Shown in pieces: positions 37,229 through 45,665 of a stretch of 64,000 nucleotides of DNA. The position numbers were made by a program, and so were the translations under genes. This DNA comes from Acidobacteriota bacterium. Lineage in GTDB: Bacteria; Acidobacteriota; Vicinamibacteria; Vicinamibacterales; UBA2999. Below the pieces are notes generated by a model. The model saw only the letters and a list, made by a program, of their open reading frames with translations. It made no database searches and had not been told where the DNA came from. The stretch is from positions 22,634-86,633 of the forward strand of contig SHUG01000003.1 of NCBI GenBank assembly GCA_009694735.1, given 5' to 3'. Within the stretch, counting starts at the first letter, position 1; the number at the start of each line of letters is the position of its first letter.

Positions 37229-38836
37229 CTAGCCTACGCGGCGGGGGTTTCGCGGTAGTTTCTGGCGTGTTAATTCCGTGTTAACGCCCTTGAGACCTTT
37301 CCGGTACGGCACCTTCTCAATCCAAATCTTCCGGTCGAGCGCCACCTCGAGCGCACGAGCCTGCCTATGCGCCGCCCACACTTCCAGCTCGCCATCACCA
37401 ACCGCCTGCACCTTGATGCGCAGCTCGCCCAGCCGCTCGCGAATCTCGAGGCCGCGCACCACGCCGTGGCGGCTGCGGTCGAGGGTTTCGGCAAGACGGA
37501 GGAACGCCGACAGGATCTCCACCGCGCGGCGGTGCTGCTTGCTGAGGTCCTGCTGGCCGATGTGATGATCCTTCGGCGTCGCGCGACGGTGATAGCGCGT
37601 GACGAGCGCCATGATCTCGATCTCCTCCGGCTCGAACCCGCGCAGGTCGCCGTTCTTGATCAGGTAGTACGAGTGCCGATGATGCTTCTCGTAGCTGATG
37701 TGATTGCCGATGTCGTGGAGGAACCCGGCAAACTCCAGCCACTCGCGCTCGCGGTCGCCCAGGCCATGAATCCGCTTGGTGAAATCGAACATCGTCAGAG
37801 CCAGCGCGGCGACCTGCCGGGAGTGTTCCGCCTCCCAGCGGCAGCGCTCCGCCAGCTCGACCACCGAACGGCGGCGCACATCGGGATACGAGTCCACGCG
37901 CGCGATGTCCTTGCGATGGCGGTGGATGTAGTCGAGCAGCACGCCTTCGCGCAGCGCGAGATCACAGAGCGTGATCTCGTCCGCGCCCAGTTTTTTCAGC
38001 AGCGTATCGAGCAAAATGGCGCCCGCCACCATGAGGTCGGCGCGGCGGGAGTCCTGGCCGGGCAGGTGCATGCGCTCTTCAAGGTCCATCTCGACCGCGG
38101 CCTTGCGCAGCCGGCGCAAACTCTTCGCCGGCACGCGCAGGTTGCGCACTTCCTCCGGGGCCGTGCCGCGATCCATGGCGGTGGCCACGACGCCGAGCGA
38201 CAGGATGGTGCCGGACGTGCCGATCACGCGGTCGTAGCCCGCCTCGACGAGGTGGCCGAGGTAGCGGTCGACTTGTTCGCTGATGAACTCGGTCATCTTG
38301 CGCTCGTCGCGGCTCGAGATCGGATCGGAGTCGACGAACCGCTCGGTGAGGCGGATGACGCCCAGCTTGAAGCTGCGCGCGAACTCGACCGCACTGCCGC
38401 TGCCGCGCGTGATCTCGACACTGCCGCCGCCGATGTCGATCACCACGGCACGCTTGGGCGTGTCGACGCCGTAGACCGCCGACAGGTGGATCAGCCGCGC
38501 TTCTTCGGTACCGGTGATCAGTCGTGCGCGAATGCCGGTCTTGCGCTCGATGGCCTTGAGAAACGCACCGCCGTTCTCGGCTTCGCGAGTGGCGCTGGTG
38601 GCGACGGCGAGAATCTCATCCACTTGATGCGACGTCGCGAGGCGCTGGAACTTCGACAGCGCCTGAAGTGCCGCGTGCATCGATTCAGGGGTGAGCTTCT
38701 TGCCGTCGAGGCCGCCGGCACCCAGCCGGACCATTTCCTTTTCGCGGTCAACGACCTCGAACGAAAAGTCAGGCCGGACGCGCACCACAATCATGTGGAC
38801 CGAATTAGTGCCGATGTCGATGGCGGCGAGGCGCAT
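37229..38836 (-). CDS. ppx: Ppx/GppA exopolyphosphatase with HD domain
   Basis: 535 residues. N-terminal acetate-kinase/Hsp70-like Ppx fold: AAIDIGTNSVHMIVVRV, DIGGGSVEIT and GTSGTILSLG. The C-terminal half is an HD-type helical domain with FLHDIGNHISYEKHHRHSYY. It removes phosphates from polyphosphate or pppGpp. It lies directly before pstS on the same strand. Confidence 0.92.
   Translation of the reverse strand: MRLAAIDIGTNSVHMIVVRVRPDFSFEVVDREKEMVRLGAGGLDGKKLTPESMHAALQALSKFQRLATSHQVDEILAVATSATREAENGGAFLKAIERKTGIRARLITGTEEARLIHLSAVYGVDTPKRAVVIDIGGGSVEITRGSGSAVEFARSFKLGVIRLTERFVDSDPISSRDERKMTEFISEQVDRYLGHLVEAGYDRVIGTSGTILSLGVVATAMDRGTAPEEVRNLRVPAKSLRRLRKAAVEMDLEERMHLPGQDSRRADLMVAGAILLDTLLKKLGADEITLCDLALREGVLLDYIHRHRKDIARVDSYPDVRRRSVVELAERCRWEAEHSRQVAALALTMFDFTKRIHGLGDREREWLEFAGFLHDIGNHISYEKHHRHSYYLIKNGDLRGFEPEEIEIMALVTRYHRRATPKDHHIGQQDLSKQHRRAVEILSAFLRLAETLDRSRHGVVRGLEIRERLGELRIKVQAVGDGELEVWAAHRQARALEVALDRKIWIEKVPYRKGLKGVNTELTRQKLPRNPRRVG
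37258..37286 (-). promoter_or_regulatory. Pho-box-like repeats before pstS
   Basis: Minus strand: CGTTAAC, AATTAAC and CAGAAAC, each 11 bp apart with 4-bp spacers. Lies inside the last codons of ppx and implies that pst can be transcribed separately. Confidence 0.6.
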
Positions 38837-38849
38837 GGGTAAAAAAGGT

Positions 38850-38855
38850 TAAAAT
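38850..38855 (+). promoter_or_regulatory. Candidate -10 box
   Basis: TAAAAT, 10 nt before ATG 38866, in the 29-bp gap between divergent ppx and CHAD genes. Confidence 0.35.
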
Positions 38856-38865
38856 TCATCCTAGC

Positions 38866-39753
38866 ATGGAGCAGTCAGCCCTTTCCGTCGCCATCCTTCG
38901 CCAACGCCTGGTCTCGCTGCTCACCGCCATGCCCGCGGCGCAGTCGGGCGACGAAACGTCGGTGCACCAGGCCCGCGTCGCGTCGCGCCGGTTGCGCGGC
39001 GCCTTGCCAATGCTCGGCGCCAGCGCCGACGCCGAGGCCCTCGACCGTGTCGATCGCCGTGTGCGCCGCATTACCCGCGCGTTGGGACCCGTGCGCGAAC
39101 TCGATGTCGCCCTGTTGTTGCTGGCCGAGTTCGAGGAGCGCGGTGTGGCATCGGCCGACGCCATCGGCCGCGTGCGCGAGGCGGTGATCGCCGAACGACT
39201 GGATCGCCGCCGCGACATGCTCGATGCGATCACCCCGTCGCGCCTCGAGCAGCTGCGCAAGCGTCTGGTCGACGTGACGGCGCCCGAGTCGCACCGCGGA
39301 TCGGTGGCCAACGCCGTCGCCGAAGCGGTGGCGCAGGCAGGCAAACGGGCCCGGCATTTGCGCGCGGCCATCGAACGCGCCGGCGGCATTTACCTGGCCG
39401 AACGGTTGCATCGCGTCCGCATCGAGGCCAAGAAGTTACGCTACACCCTCGAGATCCAGCGCGAGCTCACACGCTCACGATCGCGCCTCCATCTCGACCG
39501 GCTGAAGACGCAACAGAGCCTGCTCGGCCGCATGCACGACCTCGAGATTCTGATCGATCGCACGCGTGCCGTGCAGGCCACGCTGGCCGCCCGCAACCGG
39601 CGTGGCATGGGCGAACTCGACGCGCTGATCCGCGTGCTCGAGGACGAGTGCCGCGCGGGACACGCCACTTACATGCACGCGCGCCCGGCCCTGTTGAAGC
39701 TCTGTGAGTCAGTGATCGACACCGCCGGGCAATCGCGCTCGACGGCTGCCTAG
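38866..39753 (+). CDS. CHAD domain-containing protein
   Basis: 295 residues. Conserved histidine/arginine surfaces: VHQARVASRRLRGALPML, ITRALGPVRELDV and the second repeat HRVRIEAKKLRYTLEI. CHAD domains bind inorganic polyphosphate. Divergent from ppx, followed by sixA 12 bp later, so it is part of a polyphosphate module. Confidence 0.88.
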   Translation: MEQSALSVAILRQRLVSLLTAMPAAQSGDETSVHQARVASRRLRGALPMLGASADAEALDRVDRRVRRITRALGPVRELDVALLLLAEFEERGVASADAIGRVREAVIAERLDRRRDMLDAITPSRLEQLRKRLVDVTAPESHRGSVANAVAEAVAQAGKRARHLRAAIERAGGIYLAERLHRVRIEAKKLRYTLEIQRELTRSRSRLHLDRLKTQQSLLGRMHDLEILIDRTRAVQATLAARNRRGMGELDALIRVLEDECRAGHATYMHARPALLKLCESVIDTAGQSRSTAA

Positions 39754-39765
39754 CCCCGGACATTC

Positions 39766-40275
39766 ATGGCCGCTACCATCGAGCTGTACCTCGTGCGCCA
39801 CGGCATGGCCGCCGAGCGTGGACCCAAATACCCCGACGATCGCCTGCGGCCGCTCACGCCGACCGGCGTCAAGCGGTTTGCCGCCGCGGTTCCCGGCCTG
39901 CTCGAGCTGGATGTGGTCATCGACTTCGTGCTGACCAGCCCGCTGGTGCGCGCCCGCGACACCGCCACGCTGCTGGCGGCTGGGCTGAAACCGAAACCAG
40001 CGATGACCGAGATCGAGGCCCTCGCGCCGGGCGGACGCCACCAAGCCGTGATGGAAGCGATCAAGACGCACGCGAAACGGCATCGGCGCCTCGCGCTGGT
40101 GGGGCACGAGCCGGATCTGGGCGAGCTCGCCGCGCGGTTGCTCGGCGCGCGCGGCATCGTCCAGTTCAAAAAAGGCGCGATCTGCGCCATTGATGTGGAT
40201 GGCGCCACCCCCGGCGGCCCCGGTACGTTGCGATGGCTCCTGACACCACGGGCGCTGCGCGCGCTCGCTCCCTAG
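39766..40275 (+). CDS. sixA: SixA-type phosphohistidine phosphatase
   Basis: 169 residues. LYLVRHGMAAERGP has the catalytic RHG, DFVLTSPLVRARDTA the second Arg, and LALVGHEPDLGELA the second His. SixA removes phosphate from histidine-phosphorylated proteins. Commonly next to CHAD genes. Confidence 0.85.
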   Translation: MAATIELYLVRHGMAAERGPKYPDDRLRPLTPTGVKRFAAAVPGLLELDVVIDFVLTSPLVRARDTATLLAAGLKPKPAMTEIEALAPGGRHQAVMEAIKTHAKRHRRLALVGHEPDLGELAARLLGARGIVQFKKGAICAIDVDGATPGGPGTLRWLLTPRALRALAP

Positions 40276-40320
40276 AGCCCGGCAGAAATTTGTGTCAAAT
40301 CGGTGGAATCCGTGGCCCTG

Positions 40321-41217
40321 ATGAAAGCCACCGTCGTCATCAACCCCATCGCCGGCCCCGGGCGCGCCCGCACGCTCGACGCCTGCGCTGCACTCGCGCG
40401 TGAGTCGCTTGGCCGCGGCGGTTTCGACGCTGATGTCCGCATCACGACGGCGCCAGACGATGCGCAGCGCTTCGCAACGGCGGCGGTCGAAGCGGGGCAT
40501 GCGCTCGTGGTGGCGTGGGGCGGCGACGGCACGGTGAACGGTGTCGGTGCGGCGTTGGCCGGCACCCCGGTCGCGATGGCGATTATCCCAGGAGGTTCGG
40601 GCAACGGCCTGGCCCGCGATCTGGACCTGCCGCTCGACGCCGCGGCGGCGTTCGAGGTGGCGGCGTCTGGATCCGCCCGCCTGATCGATGCCGGCGAGCT
40701 GAACGGCTCGCTGTTCTTCAATGTCGCGGGCATCGGACTGGATGCGCGCATCGCCATGCGAATGGCCGCGCCGGGCGCTCGCCGCGGGTTACTGGGATAC
40801 GTGGTTGCTACCCTCAGCGAACTGCCGTCGTACGTGGCCCGCGACTATTCGATCACGCCCCTGAACGGCGCCGGCGGCTCACCGTTTGCGACCTCGGCCT
40901 TGTTCATCGCGATGGCGAATTCGCGCCAGTACGGCAACGGTGCGCAGATCGCCCCGCACGCCCGAGTCGACGATGGCGAGTTGGATCTCGTGGTGGTCAG
41001 GCCGCAGTCGCTGCTGCGCATCGCGTCACGTATTCCCGCATTTTTCAACGGCAGCCTGCGAGCCGACGAGACCCTCTGGATGAGAACGGCGGCCGAAATG
41101 GATATTTCGTCCGACCATGACATCTCGTTTCACGTGGACGGCGAGCCCCGCCAGGGGCCGACTACGGTCGCGCTGCGTACCCGTCCGCGAACGCTCCAGG
41201 TGAGAGTTAAAAGCTGA
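40321..41217 (+). CDS. Diacylglycerol-kinase-family lipid kinase
   Basis: 298 residues. VVINPIAGPGRA and the nucleotide motif VVAWGGDGTVNGVG (GGDGT), then IPGGSGNGLARDLDLP. Similar to YegS/DagK-type enzymes. An upstream GTG (40303) in the repeat sequence is a less likely start. Confidence 0.88.
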   Translation: MKATVVINPIAGPGRARTLDACAALARESLGRGGFDADVRITTAPDDAQRFATAAVEAGHALVVAWGGDGTVNGVGAALAGTPVAMAIIPGGSGNGLARDLDLPLDAAAAFEVAASGSARLIDAGELNGSLFFNVAGIGLDARIAMRMAAPGARRGLLGYVVATLSELPSYVARDYSITPLNGAGGSPFATSALFIAMANSRQYGNGAQIAPHARVDDGELDLVVVRPQSLLRIASRIPAFFNGSLRADETLWMRTAAEMDISSDHDISFHVDGEPRQGPTTVALRTRPRTLQVRVKS

Positions 41218-41306
41218 TTGCTCAATGGCTTATCTCATGTGAGCGAGAAGTTGTCGCGAAGAATTTACACCCGGTCGGCAACCGTCTAGGCCAGGCTCAG
41301 TGAGCG
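41218..41306. other. Short intergenic stretch
   Basis: No clear signal besides AT-richer sequence around 41258-41270. Confidence 0.3.
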
Positions 41307-41522
41307 ATGTACGCCTTCACCAAGAAGATCCAGCTCCTCGAACACACGCGCCGGTATTCGATTCTCACCACTGACGTCGGTTGGGAAGTTCGCGAGGAGC
41401 GTGACAGCCAGTTGGTCCGCCAGGCCACCTATCAGGATTGGCACCGCGTCGAGCGCGCCAAGCGTTCGATCGCGAATGAGCTGGACGACCTCCAAACCCA
41501 GGGCTGGGCGGAAGTTCAATAG
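41307..41522 (+). CDS. Hypothetical 71-residue protein
   Basis: FTKKIQLLEHTRRYSILTTD and a charged helix RVERAKRSIANELDDLQTQG. Not recognised. Convergent with the response regulator gene. Confidence 0.45.
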   Translation: MYAFTKKIQLLEHTRRYSILTTDVGWEVREERDSQLVRQATYQDWHRVERAKRSIANELDDLQTQGWAEVQ

Positions 41523-41554
41523 GGTCCTTCGTTCTTTGCTCTTTCTTCTGGACG

Positions 41555-42331
41555 TTATTTCTCTGCTTCAATAAACCGGTAGCCCAAGCCGACCACCGTT
41601 TCGATCTGTTTGCCGGCGGCGCCCAGTTTGCCGCGCAGGCGGCCGACGTGCACATCGACTGACCGCGTCTCGACCATGCGGTCGTAGCCCCACACACGCT
41701 CGAGCAAGCGGTCGCGCGAGAGCACGCGGTTGCGGTTCTCCACCAGGTGGCGCAGCAGTTCGAATTCACGGCGGGTCAGGCGCACCGAGACGCCATCGAC
41801 GGCGATCGACACGACGTCGAAGTCGGCCACCAGGTGCTCGCCGCGATAGATCGGCGGCGGACCAACGTCATCCGGACGGCCCCGGCGCAGCACGGCACGC
41901 ACGCGCGCTGACAGCTCGCGGGGGCTGAACGGCTTGGTCACGTAGTCGTCCGCGCCGGCATCCAGGCCGACCACGCGGTCGCTCTCGCTGCTGCGCGCGG
42001 TGAGCATGATGATCGGGGTCTTGGCAGTCGCCGGCCGCGTCCGCAACAGACGGCACACCTCGAGGCCACCGAGCACCGGCAGGTTCAGGTCCAGGATGAT
42101 CAGATCGACTTGCTGTTCGCTGGCCAGCTTGAGAGCCTGATCGCCGCTGGCCGCGATGTCGACAATGGTATCGCCGCTTCGTTCCAGGGTGTGCTTGATC
42201 AGTCCCGAGATGTCTTTCTCGTCTTCGACCACGAGGACACGGGTCTTGTTGTTGGCCCCGGGCACACCGGAGACTCTTGGACTCGGTGAGGGTGAAGCGT
42301 GATCGGCTCGAGCCAAACTGTTCTGTTGCAT
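41555..42331 (-). CDS. OmpR/PhoB-family response regulator without adjacent kinase
   Basis: About 258 residues from ATG 42331; a longer ATG is at 42352. Receiver with VVEDEKD, phospho-acceptor DLIILDLNLPV, the Thr in IIMLTARS and Lys in YVTKPFS. C-terminal winged helix ending GLGYRFIEAEK. Pho-box-like repeats 63-91 bp upstream suggest control by, or membership in, the phosphate response. Confidence 0.88.
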   Translation of the reverse strand: MQQNSLARADHASPSPSPRVSGVPGANNKTRVLVVEDEKDISGLIKHTLERSGDTIVDIAASGDQALKLASEQQVDLIILDLNLPVLGGLEVCRLLRTRPATAKTPIIMLTARSSESDRVVGLDAGADDYVTKPFSPRELSARVRAVLRRGRPDDVGPPPIYRGEHLVADFDVVSIAVDGVSVRLTRREFELLRHLVENRNRVLSRDRLLERVWGYDRMVETRSVDVHVGRLRGKLGAAGKQIETVVGLGYRFIEAEK

Positions 42332-42393
42332 CCTGCGATCCTTTACCTGCATGGAGGGGCAGCACCACGGTAGCGATCGCAGGTTTCCGGCCA

Positions 42394-42422
42394 GTGACGG
42401 TGACGTTAATTCTGGGTTACCA
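42394..42422 (-). promoter_or_regulatory. Pho-box-like repeats before the response regulator
   Basis: Minus strand: TGGTAAC, AATTAAC and CCGTCAC at 11-bp intervals; CGGAAAC continues the rhythm. Confidence 0.55.
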
Positions 42423-42439
42423 AATCCACTGGATCGCCG

Positions 42440-42714
42440 CATTGGGGATCAGTCGCTGTCAACCGAGGTGTCACGCGGGCGTGATCGCCTTGTCATGCCG
42501 GCTCACTACGCTCTGGTTCCAGAGGGCTCGCGGCTGCGCCGCTCGTCGGGGTCGCTCGCCACACTCGCTCCTGGGGCAAGGCATTCCCCCCACGAGGCGC
42601 GAAGCGCCGAGTCCCACGAGCGCCGACTTGTCCGCCGGAGCCTTGGCGAAGGTGGAAGGCGCGAGCCCTACAAGGCGCGAAGCGCCGAGCCCGACGCGCG
42701 GCAGGGCCGCGCGC
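42440..42714. repeat. Repeat-rich intergenic region
   Basis: Two copies of the hairpin GGCGCGAAGCGCC (42596-42608 and 42674-42686), each followed by GAGCCC/GAGTCC, flank a copy of the dispersed CCGGAGCCTTGGCGAAGG repeat (42627-42659). No gene recognised. Confidence 0.5.
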
Positions 42715-44115
42715 CTACCAGAATCCCAGCCACTTCCACCACGCCGCGCCCGCGGTCAGCCAAATGGCGATGTTCGCCACCGAGGTGACGAACCCGACCT
42801 TCCACCAATCGGCCCGCGACACGTAACCCACGCCGAACAGGATCGGGCCCGTCGTCGTGCCGTAATGGGTCAGGCCAGCGGTGAGGTTGGCGGTGCACAG
42901 CAGGCTGTAGACCGCCAGCTGCGGCGGCACGCCGATGCCGATCAACACCGCCACAAAGGGCGGAAACATCGCGAGCATGTGCGCGGTGATGCTGGCGAAG
43001 AAGTAGTGCGCGTAGAAGTAGATGATCAGGATGCCGACCAGCACGACGACCCACGGGATGCCGACAAACACCGCGGCGACATTCTGCGCGAGCACCTGGG
43101 TCGAGCCGGTGTCGTTCAGCAGCTGGCCCATGCGCAGCATGCCGCCGTACCACACGAACACGTCCCAGGCCGCGCGCTCGCCCGCGGCGGTCTGCCACGT
43201 CAGCGTGCCTGAGGCCAGGAGCACGCCGATGCCGACCATGGCCACGAACGTGACATCCAGGCGATGCCAGGCCGACGTGATCCACATCAGCCCGACGCCG
43301 CCGAACACCAGCAGCGTGATCCACTCGTCGCGGCTGAGCGGGCCCATCTTCTTCAGTTCGCCGGCGGCGAAAACCGGCGCCTCCGGCGTGCTGGTGACCT
43401 CGGGTTTGAGCATGCGATACGCGATCCACGGCACCACCGCGCACGACAGCAAGCCCGGGACGATCGCGGCGACGAACCAACTGGCCCAGGTCACCTCGAC
43501 GTTTGCCAGCTTCAACGCCAGGTTGGCGCCAAGCAGGTTGCTGGCCTGGCCGGTGAGAAACATCGCGCACGCCACCGCTGAGCCCTGATACATCGCGGTA
43601 ATCAGGAAGGTGCCGAGGCGCTTACCGGTCGGACCGGGCCGTGAGTCGAACAGTTCGGCGATGCTGCGGGCAATCGGCAGTACCATGCCGGCGCTGCGCG
43701 CGGTAATTGACGGCACCCCTGAGGCCAGCGTGACGTCGGTCATCTGGAGCGCGTAGGCGACGCCGAGCGACGTGCGGCCGACGGCCCGGACGAACAGCAA
43801 GGCAATGCGGCGCGCCAGCCCGCAATCGAGCATCACCTTCGCGATCAGCATGGCGATGATCACCAGCCAGACCGACGGCTCGGCAAAGCCGCCCAGCACT
43901 TCGCGCATGGGCGTGCCGTTGGCGGCCATGGCCGTCAGGCCGATCAGGACCAGCGCTGATGCCGGCAGTGGTTCGGTCACCATGCCGGCAATGACGCAGA
44001 TGAAGATCGCGGTTTGCCGCCAGCCTTGGGGGGTGATGGTGGCCGGCGCAGGAATCAGGTGGGCGAGGACAAGGTAGAGGAGAACCAGCGCGGCCAGCCC
44101 GCGAGTGCGCGACAT
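42715..44115 (-). CDS. DASS/SLC13-family anion transporter
   Basis: 466 residues, about 12 membrane segments. FLTGQASNLLGANLA and THYGTTTGPILFGVGYVS are the two SNT/TNT-like substrate and sodium sites of the family; PSVWLVIIAMLIAKVMLDCG is typical of the N-terminal half. Substrates in the family include dicarboxylates, sulfate and phosphate; the phosphate neighbourhood is suggestive only. Confidence 0.85.
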   Translation of the reverse strand: MSRTRGLAALVLLYLVLAHLIPAPATITPQGWRQTAIFICVIAGMVTEPLPASALVLIGLTAMAANGTPMREVLGGFAEPSVWLVIIAMLIAKVMLDCGLARRIALLFVRAVGRTSLGVAYALQMTDVTLASGVPSITARSAGMVLPIARSIAELFDSRPGPTGKRLGTFLITAMYQGSAVACAMFLTGQASNLLGANLALKLANVEVTWASWFVAAIVPGLLSCAVVPWIAYRMLKPEVTSTPEAPVFAAGELKKMGPLSRDEWITLLVFGGVGLMWITSAWHRLDVTFVAMVGIGVLLASGTLTWQTAAGERAAWDVFVWYGGMLRMGQLLNDTGSTQVLAQNVAAVFVGIPWVVVLVGILIIYFYAHYFFASITAHMLAMFPPFVAVLIGIGVPPQLAVYSLLCTANLTAGLTHYGTTTGPILFGVGYVSRADWWKVGFVTSVANIAIWLTAGAAWWKWLGFW

Positions 44116-44160
44116 TGGGAGGAATCTTACTCGGTCTCGCGGCTACGCCGCTCGTGAGCC

Positions 44161-45525
44161 CTACAGAATTCCCCGCTCCCACGGGCCAGTAATGGCCACC
44201 GTGAAGCCCGGCGTCTGAATGTTCACGAACAACCAGCGGCCATCGGGGCTGAACGTCGCGCCGGCGAACTCGCGGTCGCGGAAGTCACCGACGAAGCCGT
44301 TGCGCTCGCCATTGAGCACGATGTTGTTGCGGGCGAAGCGCACGATCTTGCCATCGCGCGTCAAGCCATGCACACAGGGATTGGCCGTTCCGTCTTCGCA
44401 CAGCACCAAGCCGCCCCGCGGGCTGACCACCAGGTTGTCGGGCATGTTCAAGACCTCGGCGCCCGGCGATTCGAAGATCATTCTGATCTCCTGCTCGCGG
44501 ATGTCGAGCTCCCACACCTGGCCCATCTTCGCTTCGCCGCCATCGGTACTGGTGAGGTAGATGCGTCCGCCGCTGTACCACGCGCCCTCAAGGCGGCCGA
44601 AGATCGCGCCCCCGCGCTCGAGGCCCTGTGCGAAGACCCCGCCGCCATCGAACTTGGCCGCATCGACGTGCGCCTTGTCAGGCTGCCCGATGTCCACCCA
44701 GTGAATGCCACGCTTGACTCCGGCGCGCTGTCCGAGCCGAAGGTCGGCGCGCGGCGCGCCATCGACCGCCAGCATCTGCAGCCGCCCGCCATCGGCCAGG
44801 CGCCGCGGCGACCGTGGGGTAAAGCGGTAAAGGCCCGACCGGCGCCGGTCTTCGGTTTGGTAGACAACGCTGGTGTCGGGATCGACGGCGACGGCTTCGT
44901 GAACGAATCGCCCCATCTCGATGAGTGGCTGCAGTGACGGCCTTCCATCCACAGGCACTTCGAACACGTAGCCGTGCCCACGCTGCAGCAGCGGATGGTC
45001 CGCGGGGCCCAGCGTCGTTTCCTCGCACGTGAGCCACGAGTTCCAGGGGGTGGCGCCGCCGGCGCAGTTGTTGATCGTACCTGCCAAGCTGGTCCGTGAG
45101 CTGGTCACCAGTCCAGTCGTGGGATCGAACCGGACCGTGGTCGTGCCCCCGCCCGCCTGTGCGTCGTATGCGAGCTTGGCGTCGAAGGTGATCCCAGGCG
45201 GCAGTTCGTGATTGCGAATCAGGACGATGGTGCCATCGGCGCCAGGAAAGGCGGCCATGCCGTCGTGGGCGCCGGGCGTGCGCGCGCCAGAGTCGAGGGG
45301 ATCGCCGGTCCACCCGAACGAGCGATAGCGAAATCCGCCAGGAAGCTGAAGCAACGGCAGCCCCGTGGTTTCGTCGTTGACCGGCTGCAGGGGCCCGTAT
45401 CCCGGGTCATCGGGCGCCAGGCGCCCAGCCGCCGCCGGCCGCCAGAGCGCTTCCAGGGGCACCGTGACAGCCGCGCTCCCGGCAAGGGCGGCTCGCAGCA
45501 GAAACTCGCGGCGGGGCGTCGTCAT
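44161..45525 (-). CDS. phoX: PhoX-family alkaline phosphatase (DUF839)
   Basis: 454 residues. Tat-type signal RREFLLRAALAGSAAVTVPL, then the beta-propeller with IRNHELPPG, GTINNCAGGATPWNSWLTCE and EAVAVDPDTSVVYQTEDRRR, all PhoX hallmarks. PhoX is a calcium/iron phosphomonoesterase that releases phosphate in the periplasm. A weak 11-bp-periodic pattern lies just upstream. Confidence 0.85.
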   Translation of the reverse strand: MTTPRREFLLRAALAGSAAVTVPLEALWRPAAAGRLAPDDPGYGPLQPVNDETTGLPLLQLPGGFRYRSFGWTGDPLDSGARTPGAHDGMAAFPGADGTIVLIRNHELPPGITFDAKLAYDAQAGGGTTTVRFDPTTGLVTSSRTSLAGTINNCAGGATPWNSWLTCEETTLGPADHPLLQRGHGYVFEVPVDGRPSLQPLIEMGRFVHEAVAVDPDTSVVYQTEDRRRSGLYRFTPRSPRRLADGGRLQMLAVDGAPRADLRLGQRAGVKRGIHWVDIGQPDKAHVDAAKFDGGGVFAQGLERGGAIFGRLEGAWYSGGRIYLTSTDGGEAKMGQVWELDIREQEIRMIFESPGAEVLNMPDNLVVSPRGGLVLCEDGTANPCVHGLTRDGKIVRFARNNIVLNGERNGFVGDFRDREFAGATFSPDGRWLFVNIQTPGFTVAITGPWERGIL

Positions 45526-45566
45526 GGCGTTTCAGTTTAGCGCATTTCAATACTGTGACGGACCGG

Positions 45567-45656
45567 GTGCACGGCGCCAGCGTCCTGCTGACGTTTGTGA
45601 CCGACGGCATGGGGTTCTTCCTGTTCCTCGGCCTGACGCGACTGTTTCTGGTGTAG
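45567..45656 (+). pseudogene. Remnant of an MgtE-type magnesium transporter C-terminus
   Basis: A 29-codon stretch ending at TAG 45654 reads VLLTFVTDGMGFFLFLGLTR LFLV, resembling the last membrane helix of MgtE (TTVTD..GF..FLGL). No start and no upstream domain remain. Confidence 0.5.
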
Positions 45657-45665
45657 CTGGTTTGC

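Noticed and set aside
45526..45566. Pho box before phoX
   Set aside because: GTCACAG and GAAATGC are 11 bp apart, but neither matches the TAAC-type repeats of the other five sites well enough.
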